Source of the DNA: JANQEU01 sp965228045
Lineage (GTDB): Bacteria > Bacteroidota > Bacteroidia > Cytophagales > Cyclobacteriaceae
Direction of reading: 5' to 3'
DNA: 64,000 nt
Assembly (NCBI GenBank): GCA_965228045.1
Contig: OZ245789.1
Location: 4,779,618 to 4,843,617 of the forward strand
The position numbers were made by a program, and so were the translations under genes. The notes below the pieces were generated by a model. That model did not search any database, was not told where the DNA came from, and saw only the letters and a program-made list of their open reading frames with translations. Positions 26,068 through 35,013 of the stretch are shown piece after piece; position 1 is the first letter of the stretch; every line of letters starts with the position of its first letter.

Positions 26068-26924
26068 TCCAACAATCCCTTTAAGTATAATCCATAACCA
26101 CTTTTTTCCAGGGGTTCAGCCAGTTTTAGAAGCTCCTCTTTTGTAATGAAGCCCTTCTTAAATGCAATCTCCTCAATACAACTAATCTTCAATCCTTGGC
26201 GAGATTCAATGGCCCTGACAAATTCCCCTGCGTCCAGTAATGATTCAATTGTGCCGGTATCCAGCCACGCGGTACCTCGATCTAATACTTCAACAGACAA
26301 CTTACCCCTTTTAAGGTACTGATTGTTTACTTCCGTTATTTCAAGTTCTCCTCTCGAACTAGGTTTAATAGCTTTTGCTATTTCTACCACTTCATTATCA
26401 TAGAAATACAGTCCCGGAACAGCAAACTTTGATTTTGGCTTTTCAGGTTTTTCCTCGATAGACAGTGCTTTGCCTTCTTCATTAAAGTCCACTACTCCAT
26501 ATCTTTCCGGATCGGTTACATGATATGCAAATACAATTCCCCCATCCGGATTCGTACAAGCCATTAATTTTTTGCTAAGACCCGAAGCGTAAAAGATATT
26601 GTCCCCTAAAATGAGACAAACAGGATCATCCCCAATAAATTGCTCACCAATCAAAAAAGCTTGAGCCAGACCCTCTGGTTTTTCCTGTACTTCATAATAA
26701 AATTGGCAGCCGAGTTGGTTACCATCACCCAAAAGCTCTTCAAAAACTGGCAAGTCCCTGGGTGTAGAGATTACTAAGATTTCCCGGATTCCAGCCAACA
26801 TTAAAACAGAAAGAGGATAGTAGATCATTGGTTTGTCATAAATTGGCATGATCTGTTTGCTAATCGCTTTTGTCAAAGGATGTAATCTCGTACCGCTTCC
26901 TCCTGCTAGAATTATACCTTTCAT
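26058..26924 (-). CDS. rfbA: glucose-1-phosphate thymidylyltransferase
   Basis: A 288-residue nucleotidyltransferase making dTDP-glucose. The nucleotide-binding signature GIILAGGSGTRLHPLT is at 3-18, and GDNIFYASGLS and the EKPEKPKS segments are typical of RmlA. It overlaps rfbB at its 5' end by four bases and rfbC at its 3' end by ten bases. Confidence 0.95.
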   Translation of the reverse strand: MKGIILAGGSGTRLHPLTKAISKQIMPIYDKPMIYYPLSVLMLAGIREILVISTPRDLPVFEELLGDGNQLGCQFYYEVQEKPEGLAQAFLIGEQFIGDDPVCLILGDNIFYASGLSKKLMACTNPDGGIVFAYHVTDPERYGVVDFNEEGKALSIEEKPEKPKSKFAVPGLYFYDNEVVEIAKAIKPSSRGELEITEVNNQYLKRGKLSVEVLDRGTAWLDTGTIESLLDAGEFVRAIESRQGLKISCIEEIAFKKGFITKEELLKLAEPLEKSGYGLYLKGLLEWK

Positions 26925-27967
26925 GATCCGTAGTGGCTTTTATAATAGTCTTTATAGTCACCGGATGTTACACCGTCTAACCATTCTTCATTATTCAAGT
27001 ACCATATAACCGTTTTTTTCAATCCTTCGTCGAATGTCACTGATGGTTCCCAGCCTAACTCAGTTTTAATTTTGGTTGCATCTATTGCATAACGTCTATC
27101 ATGACCCGCCCGATCTTTTACATATGTAATGAGTTTTTCTGAACTACCTTTTTCTCTACCTAATTCTTCGTCCATGATATTACACAATAGTCTAATTAAA
27201 TCGATATTTCTCCATTCATTGAAGCCTCCTATATTATAGGTTTCTCCAACTTTTCCTCTATGTACGATTGCATCTATGGCTCTCGCATGATCAATCACGT
27301 AAAGCCAGTCTCTTACATTTTCGCCCCTTCCATAAACTGGAATTGGTTTTTCAAATTTGATATTATTGATTGCCAATGGGATCAGTTTTTCGGGGAAATG
27401 GTTAGGACCGTAGTTATTTGAACAATTACTGACGATAATTGGTAAACCATAGGTATTGTGATATGCTCTGACAAAATGATCTGACGAAGCTTTGGATGCA
27501 CTATACGGTGACTTTGGATCGTATGGAGTCGTTTCCACGAAAAAACCCTCGTCAGCTAGCGAGCCATATACCTCGTCGGTAGAAATGTGGTAGAATAATT
27601 TATCCTCCAATTTGCTCCAACAACTCTTCGCTGCATTCAACAAGGAAACTGTTCCAAATACATTTGTATTTACGAATTCAGTAGGATTTGATATGGACCT
27701 GTCAACATGAGATTCAGCAGCCAAATGTATAATGGTGTCAATTTTATATGAGGAGATTAACTTCTCACAAAAAGCTGAATCGCAAATATCTCCCTTGACA
27801 AAATCGTAATTTGAACTTTTCTCTATATCCTCTAGATTCGAAAGATTACCGGCATAGGTAAGCTTGTCCAGATTCACAATTTTATATTTCGCATAACGGT
27901 TTACAAAATGCCTAACCACATGGGAACCGATAAATCCAGCTCCTCCGGTAATCAAAATACGTTTCAT
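26921..27967 (-). CDS. rfbB: dTDP-glucose 4,6-dehydratase
   Basis: A 348-residue SDR dehydratase. The motif GGAGFIG is at 8-14, the catalytic Thr130-Asp131-Glu132 in HISTDEVYG, and Tyr155/Lys159 in YSASKASSDH. It yields dTDP-4-keto-6-deoxyglucose. It overlaps both neighbours by four bases, so it sits in a tightly coupled run with rfbA and the upstream epimerase. Confidence 0.95.
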   Translation of the reverse strand: MKRILITGGAGFIGSHVVRHFVNRYAKYKIVNLDKLTYAGNLSNLEDIEKSSNYDFVKGDICDSAFCEKLISSYKIDTIIHLAAESHVDRSISNPTEFVNTNVFGTVSLLNAAKSCWSKLEDKLFYHISTDEVYGSLADEGFFVETTPYDPKSPYSASKASSDHFVRAYHNTYGLPIIVSNCSNNYGPNHFPEKLIPLAINNIKFEKPIPVYGRGENVRDWLYVIDHARAIDAIVHRGKVGETYNIGGFNEWRNIDLIRLLCNIMDEELGREKGSSEKLITYVKDRAGHDRRYAIDATKIKTELGWEPSVTFDEGLKKTVIWYLNNEEWLDGVTSGDYKDYYKSHYGS

Positions 27968-28989
27968 GAAATGTTATAATATTCTTTATACCAAAGATAA
28001 AACTTTCGAACACCTTCTTCTACTGTGGTTGAAGGTCTATAATCGATGGCATTTATGAGTGAATCTACATTTGCATAGGTATTTGGCACGTCCCCTTGCT
28101 GCAAAGGCATGAAATTAATGATAGCCTGAATTCCGATAACGCTCTCCAAAGTTCTAATGTATTCCATCAGATTGACTGGAGAATTGTTTCCAATATTGTG
28201 AACTACATATGGAGCGAAGCTGGTATTTGGGTTAGGATGTTCAGAATCCCATTTTAGATCCGGTTGGGAGGGCCTTCCCAATAACCTGTACAAAGCCTCA
28301 ACTATATCCTCGACATAAGTAAAGTCTCTCATCATTTCACCGTTATTGTAAACGTCTATTTTTCTTCCCTCAAGTATACCCTTAGTAAAAAGAAACAGGG
28401 CCATATCCGGTCTTCCCCATGGTCCATACACAGTAAAAAACCTTAAGCCGGTAGTGGGAAGGTCGAAGTTAGCGGAATATGAATGTGCAATCATCTCATT
28501 TGCCTTTTTTGTGGCAGCATAAAGAGAAATTGGATGATCAACATTATGCTCAACAGAGAAAGGGATGGTAGTGTTTGCTCCATAAACGGAGCTAGAGGAG
28601 GCATATAACAGGTGTCTGATCTGGTAGTCTTTACACCTTTCCAATAGATTAACAAATCCAGTAATGTTGGATTCCGTGTAAGCAAAAGGATTTTCCAAAG
28701 AATATCTAACTCCGGCCTGGGCAGCAAGGTTTACCACATGCTCAAACTCAAACTCCCGGAATAGTTTTTTCAACCCTTTGATATCACATAAATCTGTTTT
28801 TCGAAATGTATAACCGGTTTTGACTTCTAAATGCCTTGTTCGTGCTATTTTCAGATTAACATCATAATAGTCGCTCAAATTATCAATACCTACCACTTCA
28901 TGCCCTTCGTTAAGCAGCTTCTTACTAAGATGAAATCCTATAAATCCGGCGGCACCAGTCACCAATATGGGAGCATTTGTCGAAATCAC
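27964..28989 (-). CDS. UDP-glucuronate 4-epimerase-like SDR enzyme
   Basis: A 341-residue epimerase. TGAAGFIG is at 11-18 and Tyr157/Lys161 lie in YAATKK. The DNLSDYYDVNLK and FFTVYGPWGRPDMA blocks are the hallmark of UDP-GlcA 4-epimerases (CapI/LpsL/GAE). It would turn UDP-GlcA into UDP-galacturonate in the cytosol. It is the first gene of the minus-strand locus, with GTG at 28989, only 49 bases from the divergent ccmB start. Promoter elements for it are not obvious in that gap. Confidence 0.85.
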   Translation of the reverse strand: MISTNAPILVTGAAGFIGFHLSKKLLNEGHEVVGIDNLSDYYDVNLKIARTRHLEVKTGYTFRKTDLCDIKGLKKLFREFEFEHVVNLAAQAGVRYSLENPFAYTESNITGFVNLLERCKDYQIRHLLYASSSSVYGANTTIPFSVEHNVDHPISLYAATKKANEMIAHSYSANFDLPTTGLRFFTVYGPWGRPDMALFLFTKGILEGRKIDVYNNGEMMRDFTYVEDIVEALYRLLGRPSQPDLKWDSEHPNPNTSFAPYVVHNIGNNSPVNLMEYIRTLESVIGIQAIINFMPLQQGDVPNTYANVDSLINAIDYRPSTTVEEGVRKFYLWYKEYYNIS

Positions 28990-29038
28990 TTTTTAGGAAT
29001 TATTATTAGAGTTGTTCTGATACTAGCTTTACAACCAC

Positions 29039-29689
29039 ATGAAAAGTGTCTTATTGCTGGTCAAAAAAGATTACCAGGTCGATTTTCGGCAAAAGTACCC
29101 AATTATGGGAATTGGGCTTTACGTTTTATGTACAATCTACCTAACCTATTTGACGTTCCATGGTGTAATTGATCGAACTACCTGGAATGGCATCTTGTGG
29201 ATTGTAGTGTTGTTTACTTCTGTAACTGCCATGGGGAAAAGTTTCGGACAGGAAGATGATCGATCCCTTTATTATTATTACCTCGCGAAACCGCAAATTA
29301 TTTTGCTTTCAAAATACATCTATGCCATTGGATATCAGCTGATACTCTTAGCTTTAGTACTTTTCACTTTTATTCTTTTTAATGGAAATCCTATAGGCAA
29401 CTTTTTCCCGTTCTTCTTAAACCTTGCTACAGGAGGATTGGGTCTTGCTATAACATTTACAATGGTTTCTGCAATAGCTACAAAAAGTGGAGAAAAGTCA
29501 GTGATGATGGCAATTCTTGGGTTCCCGCTCACCATTCCTATTTTGGTTCTTTCTTTGAATAATTCGAAACAGCTATTACTTGGCGCTGGATTCAGTGACA
29601 TCTCCGGTAACTACTTTACACTCCTGTCTACGATAGTTATTATCATTGCAATCTCATTTATTCTATTCCCCTATAGCTGGAAAAATTAA
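29039..29689 (+). CDS. ccmB: heme exporter membrane protein CcmB
   Basis: A 216-residue protein with about six hydrophobic segments and the N-terminal pattern LLVKKDYQVDFRQKYPI typical of Bacteroidota CcmB. In system I cytochrome c maturation it forms the membrane part of the CcmAB transporter. Its ATPase partner CcmA is not encoded nearby. The 3' end shares one base with ccmC (TAATG). Confidence 0.9.
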   Translation: MKSVLLLVKKDYQVDFRQKYPIMGIGLYVLCTIYLTYLTFHGVIDRTTWNGILWIVVLFTSVTAMGKSFGQEDDRSLYYYYLAKPQIILLSKYIYAIGYQLILLALVLFTFILFNGNPIGNFFPFFLNLATGGLGLAITFTMVSAIATKSGEKSVMMAILGFPLTIPILVLSLNNSKQLLLGAGFSDISGNYFTLLSTIVIIIAISFILFPYSWKN

Positions 29690-30363
29690 TGGATTATCTC
29701 ATCAAAACGAATTGGTGGAAATGGTTGTCTGTGATTCTGTTGACTTACACAGTAGTAGGTGGATTGTTAATGGAAGTTCCGCGATTGGCAATTTTAAACG
29801 AGACAGTTAGAAATCTCTATTTTCATGTTCCAATGTGGTTTAGTATGATCCTGTTGTTCTGTTTTTCAGTATATCACGCCCTTCGGTATCTGGCAAGCAA
29901 AAATCTTGAACAGGATGCCTTTAGCAGGGACTTCGTGGAAATAGGTATTCTATTCGGAATATTGGGGTTGGTAACCGGCATGATTTGGGCAAATTACACC
30001 TGGGGTGAGCCCTGGAGCAACGACCCAAAACAAAACGGATCTGCCATCGCAATGCTGATCTATTTCGCCTATGTCATTCTAAGAGGTTCAATCTCCGATG
30101 ACCATCAAAGGGCAAGGATCAGCGCAGTGTTTAACATACTTGCATTTGCCACTATGATTCCTTTGCTTTTTATACTTCCCAGACTTGCCGACAGCCTTCA
30201 TCCCGGTAATGGCGGAAATCCAGGTTTTAATGCTTACGATCTGGATAATCGAATGAGGTTGGTTTTCTACCCGGCCGTTATAGGATGGTTTTTACTTGGG
30301 GCATGGATTGTAACGGTAAGATCGCGATTGTCCAGAATCGAAATTAAAAAGGATTATGAATAA
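29689..30363 (+). CDS. ccmC: heme-handling protein CcmC
   Basis: A 224-residue membrane protein of the heme handling family with about six membrane segments. His46 in YFHVPMW and a second His in the DSLHPG segment flank a tryptophan-rich loop WGEPWSNDP (105-113). Canonical proteobacterial CcmC has WGTWWVWD here; only Trp-Gly, the next Trp and Asp are kept. CcmC holds heme at the outer membrane face and passes it to CcmE. The last bases overlap the small ccmD-like gene. Confidence 0.9.
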   Translation: MDYLIKTNWWKWLSVILLTYTVVGGLLMEVPRLAILNETVRNLYFHVPMWFSMILLFCFSVYHALRYLASKNLEQDAFSRDFVEIGILFGILGLVTGMIWANYTWGEPWSNDPKQNGSAIAMLIYFAYVILRGSISDDHQRARISAVFNILAFATMIPLLFILPRLADSLHPGNGGNPGFNAYDLDNRMRLVFYPAVIGWFLLGAWIVTVRSRLSRIEIKKDYE

Positions 30364-30571
30364 GATAATCACTTGGATACTACTGTTTTTGGCATCTTTT
30401 TGGGTTAGTGCCCAATCAGAAGTTCAAATGGCTGAGGATTTTAGAGGTGAGGGGAAAATTTATGTTGTAGTTATGGTAATTTTGGCCATACTATTTGGAA
30501 TATTTTTCACGCTTTGGCGGTTAGATAAGAAACTGACTCAGTTGGAGAACAGATCAAAAGAGGAAGAATGA
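30356..30571 (+). CDS. ccmD: CcmD-like small membrane protein
   Basis: A 71-residue protein with a signal-like N-terminus (about 1-20), one strong membrane segment at about 35-53 and a charged tail. Size, topology and position between ccmC and ccmE match CcmD, which helps release heme-loaded CcmE. Sequence similarity is weak, as is usual for CcmD. It overlaps ccmC by 8 bases and ccmE by 4. Confidence 0.75.
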   Translation: MNKIITWILLFLASFWVSAQSEVQMAEDFRGEGKIYVVVMVILAILFGIFFTLWRLDKKLTQLENRSKEEE

Positions 30572-30972
30572 AAAAGTCACACATTTTGGGAATCGTCGTT
30601 ATCGCTATCTGTATCGGTATCATTGCCTCTACAGCTGGGGATGCAAGCAGCTATGTCTCCTTCAAGGAAGCTAAGGTGATGGCCACGTCAGACACGGGTA
30701 GTAAAATTCATGTGGTGGGTATTCTGAAGAAAGATAAACAAGGCCAAATAATTGGCATCGAAGAATCTCCGGATAAGTTGTCATTTCGATTCAGGATGGT
30801 AGATGAGAACGGGCAGGAGCAGATAGTCCTGCATGCCAATCCCATCCCCCAGGATTTTGATAAATCGGAACAGGTTGTTGTCGTTGGCGGATATAATGGA
30901 GAAGCTTTTATTGCGGACAAAATACTTCTTAAGTGTCCATCCAAGTACCAGGAAGAGGAGTTGAGGATATAA
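30568..30972 (+). CDS. ccmE: heme chaperone CcmE, cysteine-type
   Basis: A 134-residue membrane-anchored periplasmic chaperone with one N-terminal membrane helix (about 7-22) and an OB-fold. The canonical heme-binding motif is H-x-x-x-Y. Here it is Cys123-P-S-K-Tyr127, the CxxxY variant known from some other bacteria and archaea. The start is ATG with AGGAAG just before it, overlapping ccmD by four bases. CcmF starts two bases after its stop. Confidence 0.92.
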   Translation: MKKSHILGIVVIAICIGIIASTAGDASSYVSFKEAKVMATSDTGSKIHVVGILKKDKQGQIIGIEESPDKLSFRFRMVDENGQEQIVLHANPIPQDFDKSEQVVVVGGYNGEAFIADKILLKCPSKYQEEELRI

Positions 30973-30973
30973 A

Positions 30974-33490
30974 ATGGTGCACTATTTCATAGGCTACCTG
31001 GGACATTTCCTGGTTATCACTGCTTTTGTATCGGCAATCATAGCAACATATGCCTTTTTCAAATCGACAAAAACGGAGGATGAAAGCTGGCAAAAGTTCG
31101 CAAAATATAGCTACTATGTCCATTGCATAGCGATCGTGGGTGTTTTGGTCACCCTCTTTATGATCATAAATCTTAAATATTTTGAATATCACTATGCCTG
31201 GAACTACAGCTCAAAATTTCTCCCGATTTACTACCAAATATCCAGTTTTTGGAATGGTCAGGAAGGCGCATTCCTTCTTTGGATGTTCTGGAACATAATC
31301 CTTGGTCTGGTACTCCTGCACACTAACAAATTTTGGAAACCTTCGGTGATGACTGTAATGTCTGTCAACCAGGTCTTTCTGACTTCAATGATCCTGGGTG
31401 TGGTCGTTTTTAATGCAAAGTTTGGAAGCTCGCCGTTTCTCCTTCTGCGTGAGGTGCTTCAGGACAATATATTTAAAATTAATCCTGACTTCGTACCCGC
31501 AGACGGAAATGGGCTGAATCCGTTACTCCAAAATTACTGGATGGTGATACATCCGCCCACATTATTTCTTGGTTTTGCCTCCACAGTAGTCCCATTTGCT
31601 TTTGCCATTGCAGGATTGTGGCAGGGAAAGTTCCGGGAGTGGATTCGGCCTGCTTTACCATGGGCTCAGTTTTCTGCGCTGATCCTGGGTATTGGTATCC
31701 TGATGGGTGCATATTGGGCATATGAAACACTCAACTTTGGTGGCTATTGGAACTGGGATCCTGTGGAGAATGCCATATTTGTTCCGTGGCTAACGTTGGT
31801 AGCTTCCATGCATACCATGATTGCTTATCGCAAAAATGAAACAGCATTAAAGGTATCGATGATCCTTGTGGTCGCGACTTACATTCTTATACTCTATTCC
31901 ACATTTCTCACCCGTAGTGGCATTCTCGGTGAATCGTCCGTTCATTCATTTACCGACCTGGGCCTATCCGGGCAATTACTCATTTTTCTAAGTGTTTTTG
32001 GTGTTTTTTCAATTGCTTTGATGGCATTGAGATGGAAAAATATTCCTCAGACAGACCAGGAAGTTTCCACTTATTCAAGGGAGTTCTGGATATTTATGGG
32101 AGCCACCATTCTCTGTCTTATGGCCTTTCAGGTGATCATACCAACATCCATCCCCGTCTGGAACGAGATCGGGCAGTTCTTTGGCATGTCAGGAAATATC
32201 GCTCCGCCAACGGAACCTGTGGAATTTTACTCAAAATATCAGCTTTGGTTTGCCATCGCACTGGCAATACTCTCGGGGACGGGGCAGTTTTTTTGGTGGA
32301 AAAAAATTGATCCTGCTAAACTCTGGGAAGAAGTAAAAGTCCCGATAATCATAAGTTTACTCATCAGTGGTTTGGTCTTCATGCTCTCAGGAGTTGACAG
32401 ATTGGACTACATGCTTTTACTTACGGCATGCGTGTATTCGGTAGCTGCAAATGCCAAAATCTTACTCGGACTCAAAAGAACGAATCTAAAGCTATCGGGA
32501 GGATCCATCACGCATATTGGAATCGCTCTTATGCTGATTGGTATTCTTTACTCATCCGGTTATTCCAAAATCATCTCTAAAAACAATACCGGACTGTTGT
32601 GGAGCAAGGAGTTTCCCGATGATATGAATCAAAATAACTTGCTGCTTTTTCAGAATGAACCTCGGCAGATGGGTGATTATAGTCTGGTTTATAATGGCTT
32701 ACGCAAGAAAATTGAAAATTTAGGATTCGTCGATGCCCAATACCTTCAGCCAACATCCGAGTTGCTTAAAATGAAGGTAGTCAGAAACATTGAGAAAGAC
32801 GGTGAGCTTCTGGCCAGGGCTGGTGATACGGTCAATATTACAAATCCAGAGAATAACTACTTCGAGGTCACCTATGAGAAAAGTAATGGAAAGTCCTTTA
32901 AGTTATATCCCAGGATTCAGATCAATAAGCTAATGGGGACACTCTCCTCCCCGGACATAAACAGAACACTGACTGCAGACCTTTATACACACATTAGTAA
33001 CCTGCCTGATCCGGAAGAACCTGTTCAATGGAGTGAAATGAAGGAAGAGAAAGTGCGGGTGGGACAAAATTTCTTCATCAACGACTTTGTAGCTGAATTT
33101 ACCCGTATGGAAAGAGTAGGTGAAGTGAATGGAGTACCGCTCGAAGACGAGGATGTAGCTGTTAAAGCCGTAATTACCATAAAAGCTGAGCAGAAGGACT
33201 ACGTCGCCGAACCTATCTATGTTATTAAAGATCAAATGGCCGGAAGGATACCTGCCGAGGTAAGGGACGTAGCTTCAAAAATTACAATTTTAAGTATTCA
33301 CCCTGAAGAGGACAGCTTCACTTTTGGTATAAATACAAGCCAGAAAGACTGGATCATACTTGAAGCGGTAGAAAAACCCTGGATCAACATTCTGTGGACA
33401 GGTACCCTACTACTCACTCTTGGATTTTTTGTGGCGATAGTAAGAAGATACAATGAATTCAAAAGCCGGAGAGATAAAGGCCTGGAATAA
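30974..33490 (+). CDS. ccmF: cytochrome c heme lyase CcmF
   Basis: An 838-residue polytopic membrane protein with the WWD domain motif GGYWNWDPVENA (256-267), a conserved His193 in VIHPPTLFLG and about a dozen or more hydrophobic segments. The C-terminal part (about 540-810) is a large periplasmic domain. It is longer than E. coli CcmF (about 650 residues), as in other Bacteroidota. It ligates heme to the apocytochrome. No CcmG or CcmH gene follows. Confidence 0.93.
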   Translation: MVHYFIGYLGHFLVITAFVSAIIATYAFFKSTKTEDESWQKFAKYSYYVHCIAIVGVLVTLFMIINLKYFEYHYAWNYSSKFLPIYYQISSFWNGQEGAFLLWMFWNIILGLVLLHTNKFWKPSVMTVMSVNQVFLTSMILGVVVFNAKFGSSPFLLLREVLQDNIFKINPDFVPADGNGLNPLLQNYWMVIHPPTLFLGFASTVVPFAFAIAGLWQGKFREWIRPALPWAQFSALILGIGILMGAYWAYETLNFGGYWNWDPVENAIFVPWLTLVASMHTMIAYRKNETALKVSMILVVATYILILYSTFLTRSGILGESSVHSFTDLGLSGQLLIFLSVFGVFSIALMALRWKNIPQTDQEVSTYSREFWIFMGATILCLMAFQVIIPTSIPVWNEIGQFFGMSGNIAPPTEPVEFYSKYQLWFAIALAILSGTGQFFWWKKIDPAKLWEEVKVPIIISLLISGLVFMLSGVDRLDYMLLLTACVYSVAANAKILLGLKRTNLKLSGGSITHIGIALMLIGILYSSGYSKIISKNNTGLLWSKEFPDDMNQNNLLLFQNEPRQMGDYSLVYNGLRKKIENLGFVDAQYLQPTSELLKMKVVRNIEKDGELLARAGDTVNITNPENNYFEVTYEKSNGKSFKLYPRIQINKLMGTLSSPDINRTLTADLYTHISNLPDPEEPVQWSEMKEEKVRVGQNFFINDFVAEFTRMERVGEVNGVPLEDEDVAVKAVITIKAEQKDYVAEPIYVIKDQMAGRIPAEVRDVASKITILSIHPEEDSFTFGINTSQKDWIILEAVEKPWINILWTGTLLLTLGFFVAIVRRYNEFKSRRDKGLE

Positions 33491-33537
33491 CACGATAAAA
33501 TCCAACATATTTTCTGTTTCCTGCGTCATTACTAGCA

Positions 33538-34395
33538 ATGAACCAATTAGGCAAAGGAGTCTTAGGCTTTTTGAAGATCACCAGGATTCCAAATCTTGTT
33601 GTAATAGGCTTAATACAGATCCTAGCAGGGAGGTACATTCTGGAGCGTCCTTTTTCTGATATCGTGGACCTCCGGTTTAGTTTATTAATTCTATCTACCC
33701 TTATGATTGCGGGTGCTGGCTATATTATCAATGATTACTATGATCAGAAGATTGATATGATCAACAGGCCAAACAAGGTTGTGGTGGGCATCACCTTGAA
33801 AAGGAGGATGGCCTTAATTTTCCATTTTTTCATGAACTCATTTGCCATTATAATCGGAGTGTACATTGATCCGGTTATCGGCTTGATCCATATCCTTTCA
33901 AGCTTCAGTCTGTGGTATTATTCGAATTCGCTCCGAAGGCTTCCATTCGTTGGGAATCTGACAATAGCCGCTTTGTCAGGTATGGTATTTCTGGTGGTGG
34001 GGATATTTTTCAGACAATCGGAATCGATTGTTATGGTCTACGCACTTTTTGCCTTTATCATTACCTTAATTCGAGAAATCATCAAGGATATTGAGGATGT
34101 GAAAGGTGAATCGGCATTTGGTTGCAGTACCATTCCGGTTGTTTGGGGTATCAGAGGGGCTAAACTCATCATTCTGATAATCGGAATAGTCGGATCAGCT
34201 TTCCTTGGCTATTTCTTGCTGGAAATGGCTAATTTTTTTATCAGACTTTTCTTTTTAGGTATGATGCCGCTTCTGATTTGGTTTCTAATTGTGTTAATAA
34301 GATCCGATACTCAGCGCCAATACTACAGGTTGCATATTGCAAGCAATTGGATCATATTACTCGGCATGGTAAGTATAGTTTTCATCAATGGATAA
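33538..34395 (+). CDS. UbiA-family membrane prenyltransferase
   Basis: A 285-residue membrane protein with about eight hydrophobic helices. The two aspartate-rich motifs are NDYYDQKID (65-73) and DIEDVKGE (184-191), which bind Mg and the prenyl diphosphate. The second motif and length suit the (S)-2,3-di-O-geranylgeranylglyceryl / geranylgeranylglycerol-phosphate prenyltransferase type often seen in Bacteroidota, but a quinone or heme prenylation role is also possible. It begins 47 bases after ccmF and overlaps the purN start by eight bases. Confidence 0.82.
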   Translation: MNQLGKGVLGFLKITRIPNLVVIGLIQILAGRYILERPFSDIVDLRFSLLILSTLMIAGAGYIINDYYDQKIDMINRPNKVVVGITLKRRMALIFHFFMNSFAIIIGVYIDPVIGLIHILSSFSLWYYSNSLRRLPFVGNLTIAALSGMVFLVVGIFFRQSESIVMVYALFAFIITLIREIIKDIEDVKGESAFGCSTIPVVWGIRGAKLIILIIGIVGSAFLGYFLLEMANFFIRLFFLGMMPLLIWFLIVLIRSDTQRQYYRLHIASNWIILLGMVSIVFING

Positions 34396-34975
34396 GATCA
34401 AAGTGGCAATCCTGGCATCGGGAAGTGGTTCGAATGCCGAAAACCTGGCCAGATATTTTGCAGGCCACCCAAGAATTCAAATTTCCGATATTCTTTCCAA
34501 CAAGGCTGAAGCTTACGTATTGACCAGGTCAAAAGAGCTTGGAATACCTGCATCAGTTTTTTCAAAAACAGATTTGGAAAGTGGGGATGTCTCAAAAACA
34601 CTAAGAAGTAAGAATGTTAAATTCATAATTTTAGCCGGTTTCCTGCTAAAAATTCCAACACAATTTATCTCCGATTACGAAGGCAAGATCATAAATATCC
34701 ATCCAAGTTTATTACCTGCATATGGAGGGAAAGGTATGTATGGCTCGCGGGTTCACGAAGCGGTAATAAGTAACAGAGAATCAAAATCAGGGATTACCAT
34801 TCATCTGGTTACACAAAACTACGACGAAGGACCTATTTTGGCCCAACACGAATGTCCCGTAATTCCTGGAGATGACGCAGAATCACTGGCAGCCAAAGTG
34901 CATGAACTTGAATATCATTATTTTCCACCCACAGTGAAGGATTATATTCTAAAATCCATCCGCGACGAGTCTTAA
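34388..34975 (+). CDS. purN: phosphoribosylglycinamide formyltransferase
   Basis: A 195-residue folate-dependent formyltransferase. It has GSGSN at 12-16, the catalytic Asn103 and His105 in NIHPSLLPAYGGKGMYG, and Asp146 in YDEGPIL. It forms FGAR from GAR in purine synthesis. It stands immediately before purH, also in purine synthesis. The start overlaps the prenyltransferase gene. Confidence 0.93.
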   Translation: MDKIKVAILASGSGSNAENLARYFAGHPRIQISDILSNKAEAYVLTRSKELGIPASVFSKTDLESGDVSKTLRSKNVKFIILAGFLLKIPTQFISDYEGKIINIHPSLLPAYGGKGMYGSRVHEAVISNRESKSGITIHLVTQNYDEGPILAQHECPVIPGDDAESLAAKVHELEYHYFPPTVKDYILKSIRDES

Positions 34976-34981
34976 AAGTTA

Positions 34982-34989
34982 TACTTTTG
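34982..34989 (+). promoter_or_regulatory. candidate -7 element for purH
   Basis: TACTTTTG is an exact match to TAnnTTTG, 24 bases before the purH ATG in the gap after purN. No clear -33 box was found. Confidence 0.4.
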
Positions 34990-35013
34990 CCGTTTGTTTT
35001 TTAGAGACCACCC

